Shown here: positions 26,250 through 35,164 of the stretch, piece by piece
Layout of the letters: every line of letters starts with the position of its first letter
How positions within the stretch are numbered: position 1 is the stretch's first letter
Origin: an uncultured Clostridia bacterium
Lineage (GTDB): Bacteria > Bacillota > Clostridia > UBA1381
Assembly (NCBI GenBank): GCA_944392335.1
Contig: CALXWJ010000021.1
Span: 149,383 to 213,382, forward strand
Length of the DNA stretch: 64,000 nucleotides
Reading direction: 5' to 3'
Program-made: the position numbers and the translations under genes
Notes under the pieces: generated by a model
Seen by the model: the letters and a program-made list of their open reading frames with translations, nothing else
Database searches by the model: none
Told to the model about the DNA's origin: nothing

Positions 26250-26742
26250 ATGTCTGATAAACTATTATCTGTATGCTTCAGCGGTCATAGAGAGCTAAAA
26301 CATTACTATGATATTTATAGCAAAACACATACTGAAGTTGAAAATCTAATCAAAAAAGATTATAAATATTTTTATGCAGGTGGTGCTTTAGGATTTGATA
26401 TGCTTGCTGCAAATGTAGTCATTAATTTAAAAAAAAAATTATCCGCAAATCAAATTAATTTTAGTACTACCATTTAAGGAACCATACAAGGTAGAAAAGA
26501 ACTGGAAAGTTAGTGATATATCAGATTATAATTTAATATTAAAAAATGCAGATAAAATCATATTTATAAATAGCCAATACAGGCGAGGATGTTATTATGA
26601 AAGAAATAGATATTTAGTAGATAATTCAAATATTTGTATTGCTTACCAAAAACGAAAAAATGGTGGTACAGCATATACCGTGAATTATGCCCACAAAAAG
26701 AAAATTCAAATTATTAATTTGGGAAATAAAAATATAGGTTGA
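26250..26742 (+). pseudogene. SLOG-family (DUF1273/YpsA-like) protein gene, frameshifted at an A10 run
   Basis: The first frame gives CFSGHRELK, AGGALGFDMLAANVVINLKKK and then stops at codon 76. From the A-run at 26429-26438 the +1 frame continues without a stop to 26742 with YPQIKLILVLPFKEPYKVEKNW, NADKIIFINSQYRRGCYYERNRYLVD and NGGTAYTVNYAHKKK: exactly the missing C-terminal half of a SLOG Rossmann-fold protein, including the LPF and GGTAYTV motifs. Deleting one A (nine instead of ten) restores about 164 residues. SLOG proteins bind nucleotide-like ligands; the role of this family is unclear. It may be a true pseudogene, a sequencing error in the homopolymer, or a gene expressed by slippage on the A-tract. 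Confidence 0.85.
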
Positions 26743-26770
26743 TTATATATCATAAAAATAAGTTATGATA

Positions 26771-26814
26771 AAAAAATACGTTCCCGCAATTTAAGCTGGA
26801 ACGCACTTTTTATT
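26771..26814. terminator. Bidirectional terminator
   Basis: CGTTCC pairs with GGAACG, flanked by AAAAAAA on the left and CTTTTT on the right. It separates the convergent SLOG and GNAT genes. Confidence 0.7.
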
Positions 26815-26832
26815 ATATAGTTCTTCTTTAAA

Positions 26833-27330
26833 TTATAGTTCAATATAGTACGGGCATATATCTTCATATTTTCCGTCCTTCATTCTAAAACCATTAGGAA
26901 TTGTTCCAAGTTGTTTAAAGCCCAGTCGTTCATAAAGATGTCTTGCATGTATATTAGTTGCAACAACCGCATTAAATTGTAATACTCCAAATCCAATGTT
27001 TTTTGCTTGATTTATGCAATCCAATACAAGTTTTTCACCAATATGCTTTCCACGCTGAGATGATGAAACTGCATAGCTTGCATTACACAAATGACCGCAG
27101 CGTCCGATATTATTGGGATGAAGTATATACATTCCGAAAATTTCACCTGTTTCATTGTTTTGTGCAACACCACAGTAACTTTGCTGAGCAAAAAATTTCT
27201 TACCGCTATCATAATCAAGACACTCTTCTTGTGGAAAAGCTATACCTTCTTCAACAACTTCATTCCATATCTCAATCATTTTATTAATATCATTTTCATT
27301 ATATTTTCTTACAGATATATTTTCACACAT
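26833..27330 (-). CDS. GNAT-family N-acetyltransferase
   Basis: A 165-residue acetyltransferase. Motif A is SSSQRGKHIGEKLVLDCINQAK (acetyl-CoA loop Q/RxxGxG/A-type, here RGKHIG), followed by the FNAVVATNIHARHLYERLGFKQLG beta-bulge region typical of the Acetyltransf_1/RimL group acting on small molecules or phosphinothricin-like substrates. AAAGGAA precedes the ATG. Substrate unknown. Part of the small accessory stretch between upp and obg. Confidence 0.85.
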   Translation of the reverse strand: MCENISVRKYNENDINKMIEIWNEVVEEGIAFPQEECLDYDSGKKFFAQQSYCGVAQNNETGEIFGMYILHPNNIGRCGHLCNASYAVSSSQRGKHIGEKLVLDCINQAKNIGFGVLQFNAVVATNIHARHLYERLGFKQLGTIPNGFRMKDGKYEDICPYYIEL

Positions 27331-27410
27331 TTTAAGACGTTCCTTTTAATATTAAATAGAATAGCATATAAATTATAGCATATTAATTAAAGAAATTCAA
27401 GGAAAATATG

Positions 27411-27824
27411 TTATAAAATCATAAAAAAAGTTCCTGCTGTAATAAATAAAACTCCAATAATAGATTTAATATTAAGCTGTTCATGCAAAAAAATCACTGC
27501 AAATAAAATTGTAATAACTATACTAAATTTATCAACCGGAACTACTTTTGATGCATCACCCAACTGAAGTGCTTTATAATAGCACATCCACGACGCGCCT
27601 GTTGCAAGTCCCGACAAAATTAAAAAAATCCAGCTTTTTTTGCTAATCTCCCCTATTCCTCCTTGTGTACCGGTTATAAAAACCATTCCCCACGCCATTA
27701 TTACAACAACGACCGTCCGGATCGCTGTGGCAAGATTTGAACTCACGTTTTCAATACCCACTTTTGCAAGTATTGATGTTGCGGCCGCAAATACCGATGA
27801 AAGCAGCGCCAAAACGAACCACAT
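27411..27824 (-). CDS. Single-domain EamA transporter
   Basis: A 137-residue protein with about five helices, one EamA half (SVFAAATSILAKVGIENVSSNLATAIRT, GLATGASWMCYYKALQLGDASKVVPVDKFS, IIGVLFITAGTFFMIL). Full EamA carriers have two such halves; small four-to-five-helix members act as dimers. The ATG giving MWFVLA follows AAGAGGTG at proper distance; the longer GTG start overlaps that site. Substrate unknown. Confidence 0.82.
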   Translation of the reverse strand: MWFVLALLSSVFAAATSILAKVGIENVSSNLATAIRTVVVVIMAWGMVFITGTQGGIGEISKKSWIFLILSGLATGASWMCYYKALQLGDASKVVPVDKFSIVITILFAVIFLHEQLNIKSIIGVLFITAGTFFMIL

Positions 27825-28156
27825 AAATAACACCTCTTATTTTTATTAAAATATTTTTTTTAGCGTATCACATTTAGCTTTTAAAGTCAATAGAAAAAAT
27901 ATTATTATATTTATTATAAAATATCATAATATATCGAATTTTGTTATTTTATCCAAATAAGCTTTTATTTTGTCTTTAATATATGTAAATATAACCATAT
28001 TTAACATTCTTCCTTGAATAAAATACTGAAATATGATATAATTATTTGGAAATTTATATATGTAAACATAATAAGACAGCATCAGCATAACGACTGTTTC
28101 AACAGCTTATACTGCTGTTTAATCCGGGCAACTAAAAATTTATGCGGAGGAAGCCA
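27825..28156. other. AT-rich spacer with a leader hairpin ahead of the PfoR-like gene
   Basis: About 330 bases without a gene. GATATAAT near 28036 is a possible -10. AACAGC (loop TTATACT) GCTGTT near 28101 is a small hairpin in the presumed leader. Nothing else was recognised. Confidence 0.35.
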
Positions 28157-29209
28157 ATGAAAGAATTTTTAAAAAAGAAAAATATTGAGATCTCAGTAAA
28201 AAGATATCTTATTGATGCAATGGGTGCAATGGCACAGGGTTTATTTGCTTCGTTATTGATCGGGACAATAATATCTACCATCGGATCCCAATTGGGAATA
28301 TCCGTTCTTGAACAGATAGGCGGATTTGCAAAATCGGTATCAGGAGCTGCCATGGCAGTTGCGATTGGATATTCCCTTCAAGCTCCTCCTTTGGTGTTGT
28401 TTTCTCTTTTGGCGGTAGGTTATGCTTCAAACGATCTCGGCGGTGCAGGCGGCCCTCTTTCTGTTTTTGTTATCGCCATAATCAGTACGGAGTTCGGAAA
28501 AGCAGTAAGCAAGGAGACAAAAATAGATATCCTGGTAACCCCTTTGGTGACGATTTTGATCGGTGCGTCATTATCGATTGCAGTAGCGCCGTATATAGGA
28601 GCTGCTGCAACCGCAGTGGGAAGCGCAATTATGTGGGCTACTGAATTACAACCGTTTGTTATGGGTATTATAGTATCTGTATTGGTCGGTATCGCGCTTA
28701 CACTCCCTATCAGCAGCGCCGCAATCTGTTCTGCATTTGGTCTTGTAGGTCTTGCCGGAGGGGCGGCTTTAGCCGGCTGCTGCGCGCAGATGGTAGGTTT
28801 TGCCGTAATGAGTTACCGTGAAAACAAGGTAGGCGGTTTGGTTGCTCAGGGTATAGGTACAAGTATGCTTCAAATGGGTAACATTGTAAAAAATCCTAAA
28901 ATATGGATTCCGCCCATTATTACCTCAGCAATTACAGGTCCGATAGCTACCTGTGTGTTCAAGCTGCAAATGAACGGCCCTGCCGTTTCATCCGGTATGG
29001 GAACATGCGGTTTTGTCGGACAGATAGGCGTATACACAGGCTGGGTAAATGATATTGCCAACGGACTTAAAGCATCCATTACACCGTTTGACATAATCGG
29101 TCTTATTCTCATATCCTTTATTTTACCCGCCGTTATAACCTGGATTTTAGGATATATATTAAGAAAGATAAATTGGATCAAAAAAGATGATCTGAAATTG
29201 GATTTGTAA
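28157..29209 (+). CDS. PfoR-like / PTS_EIIC_2 membrane protein
   Basis: A 350-residue polytopic membrane protein with about ten hydrophobic segments (GLFASLLIGTIISTIG, SGAAMAVAIGYSLQAPP, ITGPIATCVFKLQMNGPAVSSGMGTCGFVGQIG). It matches the PTS EIIC type 2 family that includes PfoR of Clostridium perfringens, named as a regulator of perfringolysin but more likely a transporter. No EIIA or EIIB partner is nearby. The ATG giving MKEFLK follows GGAGGAAGCC; the upstream in-frame ATG is rejected because it precedes that site. Confidence 0.82.
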   Translation: MKEFLKKKNIEISVKRYLIDAMGAMAQGLFASLLIGTIISTIGSQLGISVLEQIGGFAKSVSGAAMAVAIGYSLQAPPLVLFSLLAVGYASNDLGGAGGPLSVFVIAIISTEFGKAVSKETKIDILVTPLVTILIGASLSIAVAPYIGAAATAVGSAIMWATELQPFVMGIIVSVLVGIALTLPISSAAICSAFGLVGLAGGAALAGCCAQMVGFAVMSYRENKVGGLVAQGIGTSMLQMGNIVKNPKIWIPPIITSAITGPIATCVFKLQMNGPAVSSGMGTCGFVGQIGVYTGWVNDIANGLKASITPFDIIGLILISFILPAVITWILGYILRKINWIKKDDLKLDL

Positions 29210-29220
29210 CCGAATATTTA

Positions 29221-29268
29221 TGGAATCCGCTTCCGATTATGGCAAAGACATCTTATCAGCAGTTACAG
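29221..29268 (+). repeat. Dispersed element, copy F (3' part only)
   Basis: TGGAATCCGC, then a diverged stem 3 and a tail with CAGCAGTTACA, aligning with the last third of copies C, D and G. It lies directly after the PfoR-like gene. Confidence 0.5.
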
Positions 29269-29361
29269 ATCAAATAATCAATTATATTGTTATCCCTCAG
29301 AATCTACATAGTCTCTGTTTAATAATATTAAACAGACAATAAAACAGTAAGGAATGATCAA

Positions 29362-30642
29362 ATGTTTACGGATAAAGCAAAAATTTTTATAAAAGCCGGG
29401 AACGGCGGAAACGGCGCTATTGCATTTCACAGGGAAAAATATGTCGCTGCCGGCGGTCCTGACGGCGGTGACGGCGGCAAAGGCGGAAACGTGATTTTCC
29501 GTGTAGATCCGGGGATGTCTACTCTTATGGATTTTAAATACAAGAGAAAATACATTGCCAAGAACGGTCAGGACGGTATGGGTAAACGGTGCAACGGCAA
29601 AAACGGAGAAAATATTATTATTCTTGTTCCGCAAGGAACAATCGTGCGTGACGCGGCTTCAGGAAGGATTATTGCCGATTTATCTGAGCTTAATAAAGAC
29701 GTCATATTGGCAAAAGGCGGAAACGGCGGTTGGGGCAATGCACATTTTGCAACGGCAACCCGTCAGACACCCAACTTTGCAAAAAACGGACAAAAAGGCA
29801 ATGAAAGAGAAATAATATTGGAATTAAAGCTTCTCGCCGATGCGGGGCTTGTAGGCTTTCCCAATGTCGGTAAATCAACTTTGTTATCAAGGACAACAAA
29901 AGCAAATCCAAAAATCGCAAACTATCACTTTACTACTCTTGAGCCAAATCTCGGAGTTGTGGAAATCGGTGAGCATATGAGCTTTGTTTTGGCGGATATT
30001 CCGGGAATTGTAGAAGGGGCAAGTGAAGGAGTCGGCCTCGGTCATGATTTTTTGAGACATATAGAAAGAACCCGTTTACTCATTCATGTTGTTGATGTAT
30101 CGTCGATTGAAGGACGAGACCCCATTGAGGATTTTCATACTATTAATAATGAACTGTCCAAATACAACATTGAATTGGAAAAACGTCCTCAGATCGTTGC
30201 CGCAAATAAAATCGATATTATCCAGGATATGGAAGTTTATGAGAAATTTAAAAAAGAAATCAAAAAACTCGGTTATCCCTTGTTTGAAATATCTGCCGCA
30301 ACCGGAAAAGGCGTTAATGAATTGATGAAATATACCTTTGAGCAGTTAAACAAGCTGCCGCCGATTTTAACATATGAACCTGAAATGGAAATTGACGAAG
30401 GATTTGAAATAGACAATACCGATATAGGATTCAGCATTACAAAAGAAGACAATGTTTATGTTGTTTCGGGCAGCTGGATAGAGGCTGTTGGAGGAAGCAT
30501 AAACTTTTCGGATGAAGAAAGCCTTCAATATTTCCAAAGAGCTTTAAAAAACCGCGGAGTGATCGACGCTTTGATAGATGCCGGCATCAAAGAAGGAGAA
30601 ACCGTCAGAATAGGTGATCTCGAATTTGATTTTGTATGGTAA
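29362..30642 (+). CDS. obgE: Obg GTPase
   Basis: A 426-residue ribosome-assembly GTPase. The N-terminal Obg fold is glycine-rich (KAGNGGNGAIAFHREKYVAAGG, GGDGGKGGNVIF). The G domain has the P-loop GFPNVGKSTL, switch DIPGIVEGASEGVGLG and NKID, about residues 160-330. A C-terminal OCT domain (about 345-426) ends in VRIGDLEFDFVW. AAGGAATG precedes the ATG. Length and domain order match Bacillus/Clostridium Obg. It starts a long plus-strand housekeeping run. Confidence 0.97.
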   Translation: MFTDKAKIFIKAGNGGNGAIAFHREKYVAAGGPDGGDGGKGGNVIFRVDPGMSTLMDFKYKRKYIAKNGQDGMGKRCNGKNGENIIILVPQGTIVRDAASGRIIADLSELNKDVILAKGGNGGWGNAHFATATRQTPNFAKNGQKGNEREIILELKLLADAGLVGFPNVGKSTLLSRTTKANPKIANYHFTTLEPNLGVVEIGEHMSFVLADIPGIVEGASEGVGLGHDFLRHIERTRLLIHVVDVSSIEGRDPIEDFHTINNELSKYNIELEKRPQIVAANKIDIIQDMEVYEKFKKEIKKLGYPLFEISAATGKGVNELMKYTFEQLNKLPPILTYEPEMEIDEGFEIDNTDIGFSITKEDNVYVVSGSWIEAVGGSINFSDEESLQYFQRALKNRGVIDALIDAGIKEGETVRIGDLEFDFVW

Positions 30643-30720
30643 AGATGATTTTATACAATAAACTTTTTATCCGTCATATAAATAAATGCCGAATATTATG
30701 ACAGAACGGAGGGAATTATT

Positions 30721-31734
30721 TTGCATGAGAAAAAAATAAACAAAAAACTTTTAAAATGGATCGCAGTAATAATATTTATAATTGTACTCATTATACTAAC
30801 AATAAGTATATTTGGTTTTTCCAATAATCTTACGGAAAATAAGACAGTAACCATTGAAGAAGGCGCCACCACGCCGCAGATTGCCGAAATACTTAAAGAA
30901 GAAAATGTAATTTCAAGCAAAATGATGTTTTTGTTAAAGGTCAGATTATCAGACTATAACGGTCAGTTAAAATACGGGGAATTTGAATTTTCACCGGATG
31001 ACAGCTATGACGACGTTATAGAAATAATCGCAACAAAAGGTGCGTTGAAAAACACAATAACAGTTACCATCCCAGAAGGCTATTCAATCGAAAAGATCGT
31101 TGACAAATTATGTGAAAGCGGGCTTAGTGTACGAATGGATTACGAAAGCGCCTTAAAAGACGACTATGATTATGAATTTCTTGATATGATAGATCCGCCG
31201 GATGATTGTTTTTACAGATTGGAAGGCTTTCTTTTCCCATCCACATATGAATTTTATGCTGACGCATCCGCCCATGAAATAATTGACAGAATGCTGGGCG
31301 AATTTGAAAAGCAGTATAAAACGGTCTCATCATCTTATGACAATTTATTTGAAATAATTACAAAAGCATCTTTAATTGAACGTGAGGCAAAAGTCGATGC
31401 GGACAGGGCAAAAATTGCCGGAGTCATCGAAAACCGACTCAACGCTGATATGCTTCTTCAGATTGACGCAACCGTTATTTATGCCATTTCTCAAGGCAAA
31501 TATGATATTGACAGAGTATTGTATGAGGATCTTGAATATGACTCTCCCTACAATACATATAAATATAAAGGTCTGCCGATAGGCCCCATTGCATGTCCCG
31601 GTATCGATTCAATAAAAGCTGCGGTAAATCCGGAAAAACATGATTATTACTATTACAGGGTCGATACAAGCAAAAACGACGGCAGTCACATATTTACACA
31701 AACGTACGATGAACATGTGAACGCAAATCAATAA
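30721..31734 (+). CDS. mltG: Endolytic murein transglycosylase
   Basis: A 337-residue membrane-anchored YceG/MltG enzyme that cuts nascent glycan strands. One N-terminal helix (WIAVIIFIIVLIILTISIF), a LysM-like domain (TVTIEEGATTPQIAEILKEENVIS), then the catalytic domain with LEGFLFPSTYEF, KASLIEREAKVDADRAKIAGVIENRL, LQIDATVIYAI, YDSPYNTY and GLPIGPIACPG; the Glu in IERE is the catalytic residue. The start is TTG with GGAGGG seven bases upstream. tadA follows eight bases later. Confidence 0.95.
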   Translation: MHEKKINKKLLKWIAVIIFIIVLIILTISIFGFSNNLTENKTVTIEEGATTPQIAEILKEENVISSKMMFLLKVRLSDYNGQLKYGEFEFSPDDSYDDVIEIIATKGALKNTITVTIPEGYSIEKIVDKLCESGLSVRMDYESALKDDYDYEFLDMIDPPDDCFYRLEGFLFPSTYEFYADASAHEIIDRMLGEFEKQYKTVSSSYDNLFEIITKASLIEREAKVDADRAKIAGVIENRLNADMLLQIDATVIYAISQGKYDIDRVLYEDLEYDSPYNTYKYKGLPIGPIACPGIDSIKAAVNPEKHDYYYYRVDTSKNDGSHIFTQTYDEHVNANQ

Positions 31735-31742
31735 TAGAAAAA

Positions 31743-32222
31743 ATGGAATATAAAAGAAAATTTATGATCGCAGCATTAAAACAAGCCAAAAAAGCTGCCG
31801 ATATCAATGAAACCCCCATCGGAGCCGTTATCGTCCATAACGGAACAATCATTGCACGCGGATACAACAAACGTGAAACCAAAAAAAATTGTTTATGTCA
31901 TGCAGAAATCATTGCAATTAACAAAGCATGCAAAAAGCTCGGCGGATGGAGGCTGCCCGAATGTGATATGTATGTTACCCTGGAGCCGTGTCCAATGTGC
32001 GCCGGAGCAATTATTTCCGCCAGGATTGACAATTTATATTTTGGTGCATATGATTATAAATCAGGCTGTGCCGGAAGTGTTATCGACTTGTTTGAAAAAA
32101 ATAAATTTAACCATAACGTTAACGTCTCGGGCGGCCATATGATATCCGAATGCGCGGATGTTATATCTGATTTTTTCAAAGATTTAAGAAAGAAAAAAAG
32201 GGATTTGAATAAAAATGGCTAA
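31743..32222 (+). CDS. tadA: tRNA-specific adenosine deaminase
   Basis: A 159-residue zinc deaminase that turns A34 of tRNA-Arg(ACG) into inosine. The CDA signature is complete: CHAEIIAI with the catalytic Glu, and PCPMCAGA with the two zinc cysteines. Later GCAGSVIDLF and FNHNVNVSGG match TadA. The ATG lacks a clear ribosome site and lies eight bases after the mltG stop, so translation is probably coupled. A lysine-rich tail (LRKKKRDLNKN) ends the protein. Confidence 0.94.
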   Translation: MEYKRKFMIAALKQAKKAADINETPIGAVIVHNGTIIARGYNKRETKKNCLCHAEIIAINKACKKLGGWRLPECDMYVTLEPCPMCAGAIISARIDNLYFGAYDYKSGCAGSVIDLFEKNKFNHNVNVSGGHMISECADVISDFFKDLRKKKRDLNKNG

Positions 32223-32247
32223 TAATATATTTACTGGAGGTCTCTGT

Positions 32248-32355
32248 ATGCATTTTTCAAAAAAACAAGTAAGAATAATTTGTATTGTAATAGCAATCGC
32301 CATGATTTTTACAATCGGTATAAGTATCTTTGCCACTATCAGTTCAGTGGCATAA
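32248..32355 (+). CDS. 35-residue single-span membrane peptide (DUF4044/Prli42-like)
   Basis: A short frame beginning MHFSKKQVRI and continuing with a hydrophobic helix (VIAIAMIFTIGISIFATI), preceded by a good GGAGG site six to seven bases before the ATG. A basic N-terminus plus a single helix and about 35 residues is the plan of the DUF4044 and Prli42 small membrane proteins of Firmicutes; Prli42 tethers the stressosome in Listeria. Family membership here is an inference from shape, not from a clear motif. It lies 25 bases after tadA and is followed by a terminator, so it belongs to the obg-tadA transcript. Confidence 0.7.
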   Translation: MHFSKKQVRIICIVIAIAMIFTIGISIFATISSVA

Positions 32356-32363
32356 TTATAATG

Positions 32364-32400
32364 AAAAAAATGCGGATATATTGGAATATCTGCATTTTTT
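32364..32400 (+). terminator. Intrinsic terminator ending the obg-tadA run
   Basis: AATGC and GATAT pair with ATATC and GCATT, followed by TTTTTT; the A-run on the other side makes it potentially bidirectional. Confidence 0.85.
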
Positions 32401-32401
32401 A

Positions 32402-32430
32402 TTGCAATTTTTTGGAAATTGGGGTATAAT
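32402..32430 (+). promoter_or_regulatory. SigA promoter of polA
   Basis: TTGCAA, a 17-base spacer ending in GGGG and TATAAT, about 70 bases upstream of the polA start. Confidence 0.7.
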
Positions 32431-32498
32431 AAAGCTATAAAAATATACGAAATTCATATTAAAGATTTTAAGTCTGTCTGTGCGGCATGGAGGAAGAA

Positions 32499-35156
32499 AT
32501 GAAAAAATTATTGATAATAGATTCAAACAGCATAATAAACAGAGCGTTTTACGGAGTAAGATATTTAAGTGCAAAAGACGGCACTCCCACAAATGCAGTC
32601 TACGGTTTTTTAAATACCCTTTTTAAACTCATCGAAGAGATAAGACCCGATTATATCTGCACTGCATATGACCTTAAGGCCCCCACATTCCGTCATAAAA
32701 TGTATTCGGAATATAAAGCGCAAAGAAAACCCATGCCCGACGGATTAAAAGTTCAAATCCCCATTTCAAAAAAAATATTGAACGCGATGAATATAAAAAG
32801 TTTTGAATATGAGGGCTATGAAGCTGATGACATTATAGGTACCGTTTCCAAAATATGCGATGACAATGGTGTTGAATGTTATATTGCTACCGGTGATAAA
32901 GATGATTTGCAGCTTGCATCCGATAAAACAAAAGTCATATTGACTGTGACCAAAAGCGGAGTAAATGAGACAATATACTATGATGAATCAGCCGTTATCG
33001 AAAAGTATCATGTAACACCAAAAGAATTTATAGACATTAAAGCTCTTATGGGCGACCAATCCGACAACATTCCCGGAGTCAGCGGCATAGGTGAAAAAAC
33101 TGCTGTTTCTTTAATAGAAAAATATAAATCAATTGAATATATATATGAGCACATAGACGAAATCGATTTAAAGGGCGCCATGTTAAAAAAGATCGTCGAC
33201 GGAAAAGGATCTGCTTTTATGAGCAAAACACTTGCAACTATTATACGTGACGTTCCAATTTCATTTGATTTTTCAGAGTGTGAATTCGGCGGCCGCGTTT
33301 GTGATTGTGCCACACCGGAGGTTTTTGGTATTTTAAACAGTCTTAACCTTAACAGCATCATAAAAAGGCTTGATTTTTCAGACACAGATATTTCAGGGAC
33401 AATTTCTGAGGATATTTACAAAGACACACAAATCAATGAAATAAGCTCCGCCGAGGAATTAGACAAGTTTATCGCAACCATTTCCGGCAAACTGTCTTTT
33501 ATCTGTGAATTCAACGGGGATGAACTCTCATCAATAGCATTTGCAAACGGAAAAAATGCTGTTGGCATGGACTTATATAATGTAGATACAAAAGTGATCC
33601 TTCCGATACTAAACGAGCTTTTTAAGCGCAAAGACATTAAACTGTATACTGCCAATGCAAAGGAATGTTTTGTAAAATTAAATAATATTATAGATTTTCC
33701 AGATATAAGCTATGACGTTGAAATTGCCGCATATCTTATCAATCCCGCAAAAAGCGAATACAGCATAGCATCTCTTATACGTGATTATTTTAACATTGAA
33801 ATTGATGCGAAAACAGAATCAAAACAAATGTCTATATTCGACTCAAACGCTGATTTGACTGTAATATGCAAAAAAGCTTTGGCAATTGAACCCCTTTATA
33901 AAAAAACAAGCGAATTGCTTGAAAAAAACAAACAAAATTATTTATATAATGAAATTGAGCTCCCCTTGATAAGGGTCCTTGCCGATATGCAGATATACGG
34001 AATTAAAATAGATAAAGAGCAGCTGAATGAATTCTCAAAACAGCTTGATGCAAAAATAAAAAACCTTACTGCGGAAATTTATGATCTTTCAGGTGAAGAA
34101 TTTAATATTAATTCTCCCAAGCAGCTGGGTGTGATACTTTTTGAAAAATTAGGCTTGAAATCATTCAAAAAAACAAAAACAGGTTATTCTACCGGTATTG
34201 AGGTTTTGGAAAAGCTCCGTAATGCACATCCTATAATAGAGCTGCTTATTGAATACAGACAGCTTACAAAACTAAAAAGCACCTATTGCGACGGTCTTTT
34301 GCCCGTTATTGATCCTTCGACAGGGAGAATACATTCTCAATTCAATCAGACCGTTACCGTAACAGGAAGAATAAGCTCAACTGAACCCAATATGCAGAAT
34401 ATTCCCGTCAGAACAAAATTGGGACGGGAGCTCAGAAAAATGTTTATAGCCGAAAATGATGATTATATTTTGGTCGATGCGGATTATTCACAGATCGAAT
34501 TAAGAGTCCTTGCCCATATTGCAAATGATAAAACAATGATCGACGCTTTTAAAAATGACGAGGACATCCATGCCGTTACAGCATCACAGGTACTCGGTAT
34601 TCCCCTTTTTGAGGTTACTCCGGAGCAAAGAAGCTCTGCAAAAGCCGTAAATTTCGGTATAGTATATGGAATAGGAGAATACAGTCTTTCACAGGATCTA
34701 AAAATTCCGGTAAAAGAAGCAAAGGCATATATTAATGCGTATCTTGAAAAATATCACGGTGTACGCGAATACATGGAAAAAATAAAATCAGATGCCGAAA
34801 AAAACGGATATGTAAAGACAATGATGAACAGGATCCGCTATATTCCCGAGCTGAAATCAACCAATCATAATATACATGCTTTCGGAGAAAGAGTTGCCCT
34901 GAATACCCCTATACAGGGCAGTGCTGCAGACATTATCAAGCTTGCAATGGTCAAGGTCCACAAACGTCTGATAAAAGAAAACCTGAGATCACGTCTGATC
35001 CTGCAGGTACATGACGAGCTTATTATTGAAGCGCTGAAGGATGAAGAAGAAGAGGTAAAAAAACTGCTTCGTGAGGAAATGGAAAATGCGGTTCAGCTAA
35101 ACGTACCATTAAAGGTAGACATGTCGTGCGGTTACAGCTGGTATGATGCAAAGTGA
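32499..35156 (+). CDS. polA: DNA polymerase I
   Basis: A protein of 885 residues that fills gaps and removes RNA primers. The 5'-3' exonuclease is at about 1-290 (LLIIDSNSIINRAFYG, GYEADDIIGT, GDKDDLQLAS, LMGDQSDNIPGV). The middle 3'-5' exonuclease-like domain (about 300-470) lacks the usual DxE-type catalytic residues, so proofreading is probably lost, as in Bacillus Pol I. The polymerase domain has DADYSQIELRVLAHI, RSSAKAVNFGIVYG and QVHDELIIEA. The ATG giving MKKLLI follows GGAGGA; the upstream ATG overlaps that site. First gene of polA-cca-coaE-SLT. Confidence 0.96.
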   Translation: MKKLLIIDSNSIINRAFYGVRYLSAKDGTPTNAVYGFLNTLFKLIEEIRPDYICTAYDLKAPTFRHKMYSEYKAQRKPMPDGLKVQIPISKKILNAMNIKSFEYEGYEADDIIGTVSKICDDNGVECYIATGDKDDLQLASDKTKVILTVTKSGVNETIYYDESAVIEKYHVTPKEFIDIKALMGDQSDNIPGVSGIGEKTAVSLIEKYKSIEYIYEHIDEIDLKGAMLKKIVDGKGSAFMSKTLATIIRDVPISFDFSECEFGGRVCDCATPEVFGILNSLNLNSIIKRLDFSDTDISGTISEDIYKDTQINEISSAEELDKFIATISGKLSFICEFNGDELSSIAFANGKNAVGMDLYNVDTKVILPILNELFKRKDIKLYTANAKECFVKLNNIIDFPDISYDVEIAAYLINPAKSEYSIASLIRDYFNIEIDAKTESKQMSIFDSNADLTVICKKALAIEPLYKKTSELLEKNKQNYLYNEIELPLIRVLADMQIYGIKIDKEQLNEFSKQLDAKIKNLTAEIYDLSGEEFNINSPKQLGVILFEKLGLKSFKKTKTGYSTGIEVLEKLRNAHPIIELLIEYRQLTKLKSTYCDGLLPVIDPSTGRIHSQFNQTVTVTGRISSTEPNMQNIPVRTKLGRELRKMFIAENDDYILVDADYSQIELRVLAHIANDKTMIDAFKNDEDIHAVTASQVLGIPLFEVTPEQRSSAKAVNFGIVYGIGEYSLSQDLKIPVKEAKAYINAYLEKYHGVREYMEKIKSDAEKNGYVKTMMNRIRYIPELKSTNHNIHAFGERVALNTPIQGSAADIIKLAMVKVHKRLIKENLRSRLILQVHDELIIEALKDEEEEVKKLLREEMENAVQLNVPLKVDMSCGYSWYDAK

Positions 35157-35164
35157 GTGATATT

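Noticed and set aside
25827..29209. Prophage or genomic island
   Set aside because: No integrase, structural phage genes, attachment-site duplication or tRNA; just a few small accessory genes.
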